Origin: Thalassobium sp.
GTDB taxonomy: Bacteria; Pseudomonadota; Gammaproteobacteria; Pseudomonadales; Oceanobacteraceae
Direction of reading: 5' to 3'
Assembly (NCBI GenBank): GCA_002733205.1
Contig: NVUW01000014.1
Location: forward strand, 186,001-250,000
DNA length: 64,000 nt
Shown: piece by piece, positions 27,678 to 37,884 of the stretch
How positions within the stretch are numbered: the first letter of the stretch is position 1
Layout of the letters: the number at the start of each line of letters is the position of its first letter
The notes under the pieces: model-generated
The model's input: the letters and a program-made list of their open reading frames with translations, nothing else
Databases searched by the model: none
What the model was told of the DNA's origin: nothing
Made by a program: the position numbers and the translations under genes

Positions 27678-28397
27678 ATGAGTCTGATCAGTTTACGCAG
27701 CGATGACAGCGGTAAGGTTGCCATTATCTCTTTCGATAACGGTGCCAACACTCACAATCTGCAGTTTGCCCGGGAATTAGAGCAACACCTGCAGACGGTG
27801 GAAGATAATATCGATTTTAAAGCGCTGGTGATTACCTCATCCGATGAAAAAAGCTGGAGCCAGGGTCTGGATGTGCCCTGGCTGATGGGCTCAATTCAGG
27901 GTGGCCAGCATGATGATGTAAAAGAATTTATGCACACCATGGATCGCTGTCATGCGCGGCTGATGCAACTGCCTGTACCGGCGATTGCAGCCATTAACGG
28001 CCACACCTTTGGCAATGGCTGTGTGATTGCCTGTGCCTGTGATTTCCGTGTGATGCGCAGTGATCGTGGCTACTTCTGTTTCCCGGAAGTGGATATGAGC
28101 ATTCCCTTTGTACCGGGTTTAATTGATGTGGTACTGAAAAGTCTGCCGGCGTATCGCTACAACGATATGTTGCTGACTGGCCGCCGGGTCGGCGCGGCGG
28201 AATTACTCGCCGATCATTTCCTTACCGCTATTTTTGAAGGTAAAGACGCAGTACTGGAAGGTGCGCTGACCTTTGCCCGCACCTTTAATAAAAAACGCAC
28301 TATTTTTGCCGAGCATAAAAAGCGCTTTCACAAGCCGGTACTGGATGCTTTGCGCGAGAAAAACCCACCGTTTATTGATGCCATGAAACTGCTGTAA
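27678..28397 (+). CDS. Enoyl-CoA hydratase/isomerase family protein
   Basis: The 239-residue crotonase-fold protein has WSQGLDVPWLMG at the first oxyanion position and AAINGHTFGNGCVIACACDFRVM at the second. FCFPEVDMSIPFVPG carries a Glu in the active-site loop. Its short length and AlkylCoA-isomerase look recall delta3-delta2-enoyl-CoA isomerases. It is cut off from the atu genes by the MITE, but has its own CAGGAATT site. A role in finishing terpene or fatty-acid degradation is inferred from position. Confidence 0.75.
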   Translation: MSLISLRSDDSGKVAIISFDNGANTHNLQFARELEQHLQTVEDNIDFKALVITSSDEKSWSQGLDVPWLMGSIQGGQHDDVKEFMHTMDRCHARLMQLPVPAIAAINGHTFGNGCVIACACDFRVMRSDRGYFCFPEVDMSIPFVPGLIDVVLKSLPAYRYNDMLLTGRRVGAAELLADHFLTAIFEGKDAVLEGALTFARTFNKKRTIFAEHKKRFHKPVLDALREKNPPFIDAMKLL

Positions 28398-28407
28398 ATC
28401 CCTCACT

Positions 28408-28445
28408 TGCAACGCGTTGGCGTATCCACTGACAACGCGATTGCA
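28408..28445. terminator. Hairpin between convergent genes
   Basis: TGCAACGCGTTG pairs with CAACGCG-A-TTGCA through a bulged 12-bp stem, in the 79-bp gap between two convergent genes. No T run on either side, so termination here is only a guess. Confidence 0.3.
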
Positions 28446-28476
28446 GGCGCAGCACCATGGCCAGAGCCTGTCCAAA

Positions 28477-31400
28477 TCAGGCGGGCTTTATTTCTGCGCT
28501 TTCTGCACAGGCTTCAATCGTAACCCGCAGCTGATGCGTTCCTTCATCAAGTGGCACACGCACCGTATTGCTGGCTGCGTCATTATCCATATCCACGCCG
28601 TCGAGACTGGCGCGTACAGCATAATCCGCATGGCCTGCTGACTGCTCAACACTGATCGTGTAACGGGTATTTTCGACATTGATAATCGCCTCATAGCCCG
28701 GCCATTGCGGTGGCAGACAAGGCGTAATCGTCAGCTCTCTTCCTTCCCGGTTAATGCCTAAAATGCCCTCCATTCCCGCCCGGTACATCCAGCCGGCAGC
28801 GCCGGTATACCATGTCCAACCGCCACGGCCGATATGAGGAGCGACGGAATACACATCGGCAGCCATAACATAAGGTTCGACTTTATAGCGCTGTGCATCG
28901 CCCCGGTTACTGGCATGATTAATCGGATTTAACAGCGCAAAAAGATCACAGGCTTTTTTACCTTCGCCGAGCTTGGCATACGCCATAATAATCCACATCG
29001 CCGCATGGCTGTACTGACCGCCATTTTCGCGCAACCCCGGAGGATAACCTTTGATATAACCCGGATCATGGGAGGTCTGGTCAAACGGCGGAGTAAACAG
29101 CAACGCCAGTTTTTGCTCTGGCTGAATCAGCCACTCTTCAACCGCCGCCATCGCTTTGGCTGCACGCAGCGGATCGGCCGAGGCTAACACCGCCCACGAC
29201 TGCGCAATGGAATCAATGCGGCATTCGTCATTATCTTTTGATCCCAGCCAGCTGCCATCATCAAATATTGCGCGCCGATACCATTCGCCATCCCAGGCAT
29301 TCTCTTCAATGGATTGCTTCACGGCGGCGGCATGATCCACCCAGCGCTGTATGCGTGCGGCACCTGCCACATGATCCGGCAACATATCCTTCTGCTGTTC
29401 TGGCGCTTGTTTTTGCGCTTGTCCTTCTTCTTTTGCCGCCGCCAGAATTGTGCAACGTTGTTCCGCCAGGGGCGCAAATAGTTCAATGGTGCGGATAAAC
29501 AGCCAGCCAAGCCAGACACTCTCTCCCCTGCCCTCATCACCAACGCGGTTCATGCCATCGTTCCAGTCGCCGGTGCCGATTAATGGCAGCCCCTGCGCGC
29601 CGGTCAGCTCCAGGCACTGATCCAGTCCGCGTGCGCAATGCTCGTACAGTGTCGCAGACTCATCCGCCACCAGCGCCTGAAAGTACGCGTCATGCTGATT
29701 GGCATCGAGTGGCGGCCCGATAATAAACGGAATACGTTCATCCAGAATTGCACTATCACCGGAGGTCTGAATGTAGGTTGCCGTAGCAAATGCCAGCCAC
29801 ACCCGATCATCGGATATGCGCGTGCGCACGCCCTGGCCGCTGTGCGGTAACCACCAATGCTGCACATCGCCTTCGGCAAACTGACGTCCGGCGGCGCGTA
29901 AAATATGTTCACGGCTGATATCGGGCCGGCGGAACGTGAGCGACATACCATCCTGTAATTGGTCGCGGAAGCCAAATGCACCACTGGCCTGATAAAACGC
30001 TGAACGTGCCCACATACGGCATACGACGGTTTGATAAAGCAACCAGCCATTCAGCATAAAATCCATCGCCCGGTCCGGCGTTTTCACCTGCACGGCTCCC
30101 AGCATCGCATCCCAGTGTTGTTTGACTTCATCGAGAATACTGTCCGGATCGGCATGACGATAACGGCTGATTAATTCCCTGGCTTTTTGCGCCGAAGCAC
30201 ACTGACCAAGAAACATAATCACTTCCGTGGATTCACCCGGCTGCAACTCAACAATGCATTGCTGGGCGGTACAGGGGTCGTGTCCGGCCCCTACGGCACC
30301 GGAAAGTAACGCATTATTTAATAACGCCGCAGGGGCATTCATATGACCATTACGGCCGAGAAATTCGGTGCGGTCGGTGGTCCACGTTGATTGCTGGCCA
30401 CTCATATCCGCAAACGCAACGCGCTCCGAAAACGCAATGCTCCAGCGGTTATGCACCAGCAACGCGTTCGACCCGGCATCCAGCTCTGTTGTAATAAAAG
30501 GTCCGGCTGAGCCTCTCGACGTTCCCAATACCCACTCGGTATAAGCCGTTACCGACAAGCGACGGCGCATCGGTGATTGATTATGAATCGTCAGGCGCGA
30601 AATTTTTATCGGGTCGGCCAGCGGTACATATTGCAGCAAGGTCAGCGCCAGCCCATCGGCCTGATGTTCAAAGCGGCTATAACCTCGTCCGTGGTGTGCA
30701 ATATAAACGCTGTTATCCTGAGCATCGTCGCGATGATTTCCCTGCAACGGCTGAGCCGTCGCGCTGAATAATTCCAGCGTATCTTCATCACGGATATACA
30801 CAGCCTCGCCCGCCGGATCAGACACCGGGTCATTACTCCATGGCGTCAGCTGATTTTCACGACTGTTTTCCGCCCAGGTGTAACCGCTGCCTTCGGCGGC
30901 GACATGAAAACCGAAATCAGGATTAGCAATCACATTAATCCATGGTGCCGGCGTTGCTTCGCCATTGGCCATGATGACCGTATATTCACGGCCATTCTGA
31001 GAGAACCCACCCCAGCCATTAAAAAATTCCAGGGTTTGTTGCAACGCTGCCAGCGACGGACCGGGCACCGAAGTTGACAGGCGCAGCGGTGTCAGGGCAT
31101 TCATCACATGCGCACGGGATAATAAGCGCACTTTGCGATTGCGTACCGATGCCGGAGGAAACTGATCAATTTGCTTACCAATAGAACCACGCCGGGCAAT
31201 CAACACCACGCGTGCCACCGCATTGAGTAAATCACGGGCGCTGGTACTCATCAGATCGGCCCTGAGCATGTGTACCGAACCTTTGACCTGCTCACCATTA
31301 AATTCGTCAGCCATGCGCGGACGCGACTGACTGCTGCGCACCACGGTTTCAATCGCCGCCTGTAACGCCTGACGATACGAACCGGCATGTTCATTAATAA

Positions 31401-34400
31401 TAATCAGATCAACGGCCAGCCGCTTCAGACGCCAGTACTCATGTGCCCGCAGTAATTGTTTTACCTGCTTGATGTCTTCAACGTCATCAATACGCAGCAA
31501 CACAATGGGTAAATCACCACTGACCGACAACGGCCATAATTCAGATTGGCTGGCCATACCACGGCAAATGGCCTCTGCCGAAGAACGGAAACAGGGATCG
31601 GCATATAAAATGGGCGCAGCCAGATGCTGGAAGTCGGCGGCTTCCGCCGAGGTAATATCCAAATGCCGCAACTGCACCTGCGCCTGCGTCCAGGATAAAG
31701 TTTTAGCGCGGTCATAGGCGCTGCGGTCATGGTGCCGGTCGATCAGATCCAGCAGTTCTTCACGCGACGATGCCACCACCGTCCAGAATGCGACACGCGC
31801 CACCCCTCCGGCCGGAACATGCACGCGATAACGCAACGAAAACATCGGATCGAGCACGGTGCCTGCCGTATTCGATAAATCCGGACTGGCCAGCCCTCCC
31901 GACCCGGTATAACGGGTCAGTGCTGAGGCTTCATCAGGTAACGCATCGGCAAGGGTAATGGCCGCCGCAGTGGCGATGGATTGTCCCCGACCAATAAATA
32001 ATGCGCGGTCAGTTTCATACTGTGGGTCGGCAATGACTTCGCCTTCGACCACAGCAAAATGTGCCGCCCATACTGGTGTTTCACCGGGCGAGCGCAGACG
32101 GCGGGTCGCAATCAGGGCACCGTATTCCGCTACGTATTCGGTCTGCACAAACATTTTGGTAAATGCCGGATGTGCGTTGTCGGTAGCTGGCAGACTCAGT
32201 ACCAGTTCAACATAGGAAGTCAGTTCAATATCGCGGCCACTGCGGCCATTATTATTCAGCGATATGCGCCGTACTTCACCGTCATCTTCGCCCGATACCA
32301 GCACATCGGTGGTAGTAATCAGGCTGCCGTCATGGCGTACAAACTGAGCATGATCTTCTTCAAAGACGCCGGATAAATACAGCCCTTCATTACCTAATGG
32401 CTCGGTACTGCTCGACCAGAGCTGACCACTGTCTACGTCGCGTAAAAAAATAAAGCTGCCGTACGGATCGCGGGTTGTATCTTCCTGCCAGCGGGTAACG
32501 GCAATATCGCGCCAGCGGCTGTAACCGGCACCGGTAGCGGTGAGCATTACAGCATAACGGCCATTGGATAATAAATGGGTCACGGGTGCCCCATCGGCCG
32601 ATGGACTTAACCGCCTGACCGTTGGCGCGGAAGACGTTAATACCGTCGACGATATTTTAACTTCCTCAGCCCGCGGATGACTGATCGCCACATTCCTTGG
32701 CATACGTTCCTGCAATAATAATTCGCAGGCCTGAATCATCGGCTCACGATGAAAACGCTGTCTGATCAACCCATCCTGCAGAGCATTAGCAATGGCAACA
32801 ATGGTCATCCCCTGATGATGAGCCATAAAACTGCGAACAATGGCAACGTTGCTTTCAAAGGGTAAACGCGACGGCGTAAAATCGAGCGCTTCATAAAATC
32901 CAAACCGCCCGCGCGCGCCCATCGCCGCCAGATGTTTATAATTTTGTACCGCCGCCGATGGGTCAACCATCGTTGCTAAACCTGTTGCGTAGGGTGCAAT
33001 CACGCGGTTTTCTGCAAGGCCACGTTTCAGGCCGAGTCCGGGGACACCGAAATTTGAGTATTGATAAGTAAATTCAATATCACGGGCATTGTAAGCCGAC
33101 TCCGAAACCCCCCAGGGGATATTTAAATGCCGTCCATATTCCTGCTGACGCTGCACAATCAGACGATTACTCTGTTCCAGTAAACTGCCCGCTGGTGCGC
33201 GCATGACCAGCGACGGCATCAGGTATTCGAACATCGAACCGGACCAGGAAATTAACGCCGAACCTTTACCCATCGGCGTTGCCGTACGGCCAAGACGGAA
33301 CCAGTGCTTGGTTGCCACATCGCCTTTGGCAATAGCAAATAAGCTGGCCAGCCGTGCTTCTGACGCGAGTAAATCGTAGCAACTCGGGTCCAGACTGTTT
33401 TCTGTCAGCGAATAACCAATCGATAACAGCTTTCTTTCCGCATCCACCAGAAAACCAAAATCCATCGCCTGCGCCATTGCACGTGCAGTACTGGCCAGCG
33501 CGGTTAAGCGGCCACTCAGCGAATCGGGCGTATTCAGGTATTCCAGTTTATCGCGCTGCTGTTCGAGCAAACGTTTTTGCGTGGCATCAATCCAGAAAAA
33601 TAAATCCGCCGGATAAAGATGACCCACACCGTCGCTCATTTCACCCGCGGCATTAATTGAAACAACCGGCGATAAATCGCGAACCATACGCGCTGCTTTT
33701 TCAGTCAGCCTGATTAAAATGGGCGACATGGCATCAATCGTTTGCTGGCTGCTGATATGGGTAAAGATTTCATCCAGTACAGCCATGAGCTGGTTCGCCC
33801 GGTTACTTTCTGATTCCGGGGTTTTTACCGATTTAGCTGAAGACGCTGAGCTGGCCTTAACCGGTACGGTAATGGTTTCACGGATCAGCGCCAGATTATC
33901 CCGCAGGCCGGAACGCACATCACTGGACTGCGGCGCACGCCGCCATTCATCACAGCTGTTAGCCAACGCAATAAGGTGGCCAGCCAGGTTGCCGCTGTCG
34001 ACCGATGAAATATATTCCGGTAATAACGAATGCAATGTCTGAGTGGCGTACCAGTTAAAAAAGTGGCCGTTATACTTGGGTAATTTCTGCAGCGTATCGA
34101 AGGTTGCTTCCAGTCGCTCAATGGTTTCCAGCATACCTGCCCAACCAAAATCATAGGCGGCAACAGAAGACAATAAATACAAACCTATATTGGTTGGTGA
34201 GGTTCGGTGTGCGATGACCGGTTCAGGCTCTTCCTGAAAATTATCCGGCGGCAGCATATTGTCTGCCGGGGTAACAAAAGTTTCAAAATAGCGCCAGGTG
34301 CGGCGTGCGGTCAGGCGCAGCGTGGTATCACTGCTGCTCAGCTCTTCTGCTTTAAATATCGCCGGTGAACGGCTGGCATACAACGCCAGCAGCGGCGCCA

Positions 34401-37338
34401 GCGACCACAATAAAGCAAAAGGTAAGAGCAGTGGCCAGGCGTGTGGGTTCAGCATAACGGCGCTGCTACAGAGGCCCAGGCCGAGCCAGGTACCGCCCTG
34501 CATGGTGCGGTAAAAGCCCATCACATTCAGCCGTGGGGCACCATTACAGTGGGCAGCGGTTGTCCATTCCAGACGGTGATGATGAGTAACCCACAAGCGC
34601 GACAAGGTGCGCACGATGGCATCCAGTGTGCGGAAACTCTGGTCGGCAAGAAAACTGAGGGTGAAAAAAATCTGACTGAAAGCAAGACGCAGATCCCCCA
34701 ACCAGAGACGCAGATGATTGCGTATACCGACACCGGCATGGTGAGGAACCAACGAAAATAAACAAGGTAATAAGGCCGGAATAATAATCGTCGTCAGTAA
34801 TAAAGCGCTGGCCGCTAATGCCAGCGGCAAGGGCAGTAGCCAACTCAGTGCCAGCGCCAGCAGTGTGGTCGGTGCGACCAGAGAGCGGCGCAGGTTATCC
34901 ATAACCTTCCAGCGCCCTAATGCAGACAAGCCATGCAGACCTGAGGCTTTACCCAATATCCAGGGCAGCAATTGCCAGTCACCCCTGATCCAGCGATGCT
35001 GGCGTTTGGCAACAACGTCGTAGCGGGCGGGAAATTCTTCCACAACTTCAACATCGGACACCAAACCGGCACGGGCAAAGATACCTTCAAATAAATCGTG
35101 ACTGAGCATGGTGTTATCGGCGACACGACCGGCCAGTGCCGCTTCGAAAATATCTATGTCATAAATGCCTTTGCCGGTAAATGAACCTTCACCAAACAAG
35201 TCCTGATACACATCGGAAATAGCCGCCGCATACGGATCGATACCACCGGGAGCAGAAAAAATACGCTGATAAAGCGAACCTTCATAACCGGTGGATAATG
35301 ACGGTGTAACACGTGGCTGCATAATGCCGTAACCGGCGACAACGCGTTGTTTTTCTGAATCCAGCCGTGGCCGGTTCAGAGGGTGCGCCATTTTACCAAT
35401 CAAACGCAATGCCGCTTCGCGCGGTAAGCGGGTATCGGCATCCAGGGTAATCACGTAGCGGACATTGGCCGGTACCGGTGGTGGCTGGCCATTAATGCAG
35501 ACAAACGATGTATCGGCAGCGCCGCGCAATAAACGGTTAAGCTCACGCAGTTTGCCGCGCTTGCGCTCCCAACCCATCCAGATTTTTTCACTGCTGTTAT
35601 ACAGTCTTTTTCTGTGCAACAGGAAAAAGCGCTGATCACCCGAACCATCACCATAACGGGCATTGAGTATGGCCATTTCAGAGGTTGCCAATGCCAGTAA
35701 TGCGGCATCCTGCGGTAATTCTTCCTGCTCGGCATCGATGCCATCGGTCAACAGCGCGAAACTCACATTGCCTTCAACTGCGGTCAGATAATGCACCTCC
35801 AGGCGCTCAATCTGTTCGCGTAAATCGGCTTCCGACGTCAGCAGCGTGGGTACCGCAACCAGAGTGCGCAACGAAGCAGGAACACCGGATTTTAATTCCA
35901 GTCCGGGCAACACGGTTGCACCAAAGCGCCAGGTCACCAGGCGATTAACAATCGCCGAGGCTATTTCGCTGGCTGGAATAAAACCGACACCAAACCACAA
36001 TAACCAGGCCGTAACCGATAGCTGGGAAAAACCGGGAAACAGGAACCCCAGTGACAGAAAAATCAACGCCAGTGCAGCAATGGAACCCACATACCCGGAT
36101 ACTCCCATGCGCACATGCAGGCGGCGGATTCTTAAACGCAGCGTAGGTTTATAGTGGATTGATTGTTCAAAACCAGGTCTGCCCTGATCAATCAGATAGT
36201 AGCCAGGATCACTTAAGCGCTCCTGCTCAATTTGCCCGCCAGTGGTTTGTTTTACTGCCTGTGTGGCGGCTTCCACCGCCCGTTCGGCGATTTCAATTTC
36301 TGAATATTGCGAGCCGCGGGCCAGTTGCTCAATCGCCCCACGGTATAAATCCCGGGTGCTGAAATCCATCGCCAGAAAGATACTGTCGCGCTGTAATTCC
36401 TTATCGACCAGGCTGACTTTTTCGAACAGTTCGGCCCAATCAATATCCGACAATAACCGCATACTGGTAATCACATTACGGATGCTGACATTGGACGCTC
36501 CCTGACGCTGCTGCGCATGCTGCACGGCTTCATTGACGGTCAGCCCCTGAGCACTCAGCCGTTGCTCCAGCCAGGCAACCGCCGGAGTGGTATTCGGGTC
36601 CTGATCGCGTAAGCGTTTCGCCAGCTGCGCGGCAAATACTTCCGACAACGGCTTTTTTGAGCGCATGGCAATATCAGCCTGTAATGCCGTATGCGCACAG
36701 CCCGGTGCCAGCAGACGTCTGGTCAGCTGGTCGGCATCGGTACGCTCCTGACGGCCGACAGAAATCTGATCGGTCAGCCGGCGTAAATTCTCAATTAAGA
36801 CAATACGCAAGGTAATGGCAACCGCCCATAATTCACCAATCGTCAGAGGCTGAATAGCCTGATAGGCGTTAACGAAACGAATCAGAATATCAGAATCAAC
36901 ATGGCTGTCGGTATGCGCGATATAAGCCCATGCCAGACCAAATACACGCGGATAACCGGCCAGCGGGCCCGAAGCCAGCTTCGGTAATTGGCGATAATAA
37001 CTGACCGGTAAATCATCCCGTACTTCCCGTACCTGCGCTTCGACGAGATGATAATTATCCAGCAACCATTCCGCGGCAGGTACAACACTTCTGCCCTGTT
37101 CTAATTCTTCAGCACTGGCGCGATAGGCATGCAGTAAGGCGCTGGAGTTTTCGTTGAGGCGTTTATGTAAAGGTAAAACCCGTGGTGCTGAATCTGACAC
37201 CCGCTGCGCCAATGCCAGACTGGCAGCGTGCTCCTCCAGCCGTTCGGCACCGAACAGATCCTCCCGTACCGGCGCCGTTGTTTCCCACAGAGCAGATGAC
37301 GGTATACGACCTAAAGCTGAAAGTATGGTGTATAGCAT
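28477..37338 (-). CDS. Cyclic beta-1,2-glucan synthase (NdvB/ChvB/Cgs-like)
   Basis: This inner-membrane enzyme of 2953 residues makes, elongates, cyclises and trims beta-1,2-glucan, classically for osmotic and host adaptation. In order: an N-terminal soluble part; membrane helices near residue 420-470; a GT84 glucosyltransferase with TLDADTRLPREAA near 633 and the QxxRW-type KRQHRWIRGDWQ near 780; more helices near 820-990; a glycoamylase-like domain (RFGFYEALDFTPSRLP near 1480, AHHQGMTIVAIANAL); two carbohydrate-binding-like stretches; and a GH94-type phosphorylase with GTGDWNDGMNRVGDEGRG near 2594. Length equals the rhizobial enzymes (about 2800-2900). GAGGTAAGC precedes the ATG. The gene is monocistronic. 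Confidence 0.93.
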   Translation of the reverse strand: MLYTILSALGRIPSSALWETTAPVREDLFGAERLEEHAASLALAQRVSDSAPRVLPLHKRLNENSSALLHAYRASAEELEQGRSVVPAAEWLLDNYHLVEAQVREVRDDLPVSYYRQLPKLASGPLAGYPRVFGLAWAYIAHTDSHVDSDILIRFVNAYQAIQPLTIGELWAVAITLRIVLIENLRRLTDQISVGRQERTDADQLTRRLLAPGCAHTALQADIAMRSKKPLSEVFAAQLAKRLRDQDPNTTPAVAWLEQRLSAQGLTVNEAVQHAQQRQGASNVSIRNVITSMRLLSDIDWAELFEKVSLVDKELQRDSIFLAMDFSTRDLYRGAIEQLARGSQYSEIEIAERAVEAATQAVKQTTGGQIEQERLSDPGYYLIDQGRPGFEQSIHYKPTLRLRIRRLHVRMGVSGYVGSIAALALIFLSLGFLFPGFSQLSVTAWLLWFGVGFIPASEIASAIVNRLVTWRFGATVLPGLELKSGVPASLRTLVAVPTLLTSEADLREQIERLEVHYLTAVEGNVSFALLTDGIDAEQEELPQDAALLALATSEMAILNARYGDGSGDQRFFLLHRKRLYNSSEKIWMGWERKRGKLRELNRLLRGAADTSFVCINGQPPPVPANVRYVITLDADTRLPREAALRLIGKMAHPLNRPRLDSEKQRVVAGYGIMQPRVTPSLSTGYEGSLYQRIFSAPGGIDPYAAAISDVYQDLFGEGSFTGKGIYDIDIFEAALAGRVADNTMLSHDLFEGIFARAGLVSDVEVVEEFPARYDVVAKRQHRWIRGDWQLLPWILGKASGLHGLSALGRWKVMDNLRRSLVAPTTLLALALSWLLPLPLALAASALLLTTIIIPALLPCLFSLVPHHAGVGIRNHLRLWLGDLRLAFSQIFFTLSFLADQSFRTLDAIVRTLSRLWVTHHHRLEWTTAAHCNGAPRLNVMGFYRTMQGGTWLGLGLCSSAVMLNPHAWPLLLPFALLWSLAPLLALYASRSPAIFKAEELSSSDTTLRLTARRTWRYFETFVTPADNMLPPDNFQEEPEPVIAHRTSPTNIGLYLLSSVAAYDFGWAGMLETIERLEATFDTLQKLPKYNGHFFNWYATQTLHSLLPEYISSVDSGNLAGHLIALANSCDEWRRAPQSSDVRSGLRDNLALIRETITVPVKASSASSAKSVKTPESESNRANQLMAVLDEIFTHISSQQTIDAMSPILIRLTEKAARMVRDLSPVVSINAAGEMSDGVGHLYPADLFFWIDATQKRLLEQQRDKLEYLNTPDSLSGRLTALASTARAMAQAMDFGFLVDAERKLLSIGYSLTENSLDPSCYDLLASEARLASLFAIAKGDVATKHWFRLGRTATPMGKGSALISWSGSMFEYLMPSLVMRAPAGSLLEQSNRLIVQRQQEYGRHLNIPWGVSESAYNARDIEFTYQYSNFGVPGLGLKRGLAENRVIAPYATGLATMVDPSAAVQNYKHLAAMGARGRFGFYEALDFTPSRLPFESNVAIVRSFMAHHQGMTIVAIANALQDGLIRQRFHREPMIQACELLLQERMPRNVAISHPRAEEVKISSTVLTSSAPTVRRLSPSADGAPVTHLLSNGRYAVMLTATGAGYSRWRDIAVTRWQEDTTRDPYGSFIFLRDVDSGQLWSSSTEPLGNEGLYLSGVFEEDHAQFVRHDGSLITTTDVLVSGEDDGEVRRISLNNNGRSGRDIELTSYVELVLSLPATDNAHPAFTKMFVQTEYVAEYGALIATRRLRSPGETPVWAAHFAVVEGEVIADPQYETDRALFIGRGQSIATAAAITLADALPDEASALTRYTGSGGLASPDLSNTAGTVLDPMFSLRYRVHVPAGGVARVAFWTVVASSREELLDLIDRHHDRSAYDRAKTLSWTQAQVQLRHLDITSAEAADFQHLAAPILYADPCFRSSAEAICRGMASQSELWPLSVSGDLPIVLLRIDDVEDIKQVKQLLRAHEYWRLKRLAVDLIIINEHAGSYRQALQAAIETVVRSSQSRPRMADEFNGEQVKGSVHMLRADLMSTSARDLLNAVARVVLIARRGSIGKQIDQFPPASVRNRKVRLLSRAHVMNALTPLRLSTSVPGPSLAALQQTLEFFNGWGGFSQNGREYTVIMANGEATPAPWINVIANPDFGFHVAAEGSGYTWAENSRENQLTPWSNDPVSDPAGEAVYIRDEDTLELFSATAQPLQGNHRDDAQDNSVYIAHHGRGYSRFEHQADGLALTLLQYVPLADPIKISRLTIHNQSPMRRRLSVTAYTEWVLGTSRGSAGPFITTELDAGSNALLVHNRWSIAFSERVAFADMSGQQSTWTTDRTEFLGRNGHMNAPAALLNNALLSGAVGAGHDPCTAQQCIVELQPGESTEVIMFLGQCASAQKARELISRYRHADPDSILDEVKQHWDAMLGAVQVKTPDRAMDFMLNGWLLYQTVVCRMWARSAFYQASGAFGFRDQLQDGMSLTFRRPDISREHILRAAGRQFAEGDVQHWWLPHSGQGVRTRISDDRVWLAFATATYIQTSGDSAILDERIPFIIGPPLDANQHDAYFQALVADESATLYEHCARGLDQCLELTGAQGLPLIGTGDWNDGMNRVGDEGRGESVWLGWLFIRTIELFAPLAEQRCTILAAAKEEGQAQKQAPEQQKDMLPDHVAGAARIQRWVDHAAAVKQSIEENAWDGEWYRRAIFDDGSWLGSKDNDECRIDSIAQSWAVLASADPLRAAKAMAAVEEWLIQPEQKLALLFTPPFDQTSHDPGYIKGYPPGLRENGGQYSHAAMWIIMAYAKLGEGKKACDLFALLNPINHASNRGDAQRYKVEPYVMAADVYSVAPHIGRGGWTWYTGAAGWMYRAGMEGILGINREGRELTITPCLPPQWPGYEAIINVENTRYTISVEQSAGHADYAVRASLDGVDMDNDAASNTVRVPLDEGTHQLRVTIEACAESAEIKPA

Positions 37339-37510
37339 GCTTACCTCATAAATGATGAATCCGTGCGGATAAAAAACGCCTGGTTAAGGCATTTCTGAAT
37401 ATCATTTCAATCGGCGCCTTGTAAAAAGCACTCTTATGCACTCACGCAAAGCTGTGCAGAATTATTCCCAGCGGCCTTAATCAATAGGCGCCTTAAATAC
37501 AGAAGCATCT

Positions 37511-37595
37511 GAATACAGAGCCGCCTTAATACAGAGCCGCCTTAATACAGAGACGCCTTAATACAGAGACGCCTTAATAGGGAGACGCCTTAAAC
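37511..37595. repeat. 16-bp tandem repeat, four copies plus partial copies at each end
   Basis: The unit GCCTTAATACAGAGAC (or ..GAGCC) starts at 37523, 37539, 37555 and 37571, then a partial at 37587. The copy at 37571 reads TAGGG in place of TACA. A diverged part-copy precedes the tract. Confidence 0.95.
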
Positions 37596-37759
37596 GTTTT
37601 TAATAAATATTTTACGAATTATGTATTTCGGCATATCGCCTGAAAAAAACGAATAAGTGATTTATCTGAATAAAAATATAGCCACTTTGCCATTTAATCC
37701 TGACAGTTCATGAGGGCAAGGTCTGTGCGCTGGCAAACATAGCGGATATTAATTTAAGA

Positions 37760-37807
37760 CACCTCTGAATTCAGGCGCCTCTCGATTCAGGCACCTCTCG
37801 ATTCAGG
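37760..37807. repeat. 16-bp tandem repeat, three copies
   Basis: The unit CRCCTCTCGATTCAGG occurs at 37760 (as CACCTCTGAATTCAGG), 37776 and 37792. It differs in sequence from the 37511 tract but has the same period. Confidence 0.93.
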
Positions 37808-37884
37808 TAACTTGTAACAAGTATAAATATTGTCCGGGAGAGGTCATGACCAATCAATATATTGAGAGAATGGCCATTCAGTAT

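Larger units (their letters stand above)
37339..37884. other. 545-bp intergenic region with two tandem-repeat tracts
   Basis: No gene is seen. It contains the promoter side of the glucan synthase, the 16-bp repeat tract at 37511-37595, an A/T-rich stretch, and a second 16-bp tract at 37760-37807. Confidence 0.6.

Noticed and set aside
29005..37200. Many short frames inside the glucan synthase gene
   Set aside because: All lie within one uninterrupted 2953-codon frame with conserved domains.
37511..37807. CRISPR-like repeats
   Set aside because: The 16-bp units are contiguous and no spacer or leader is seen.
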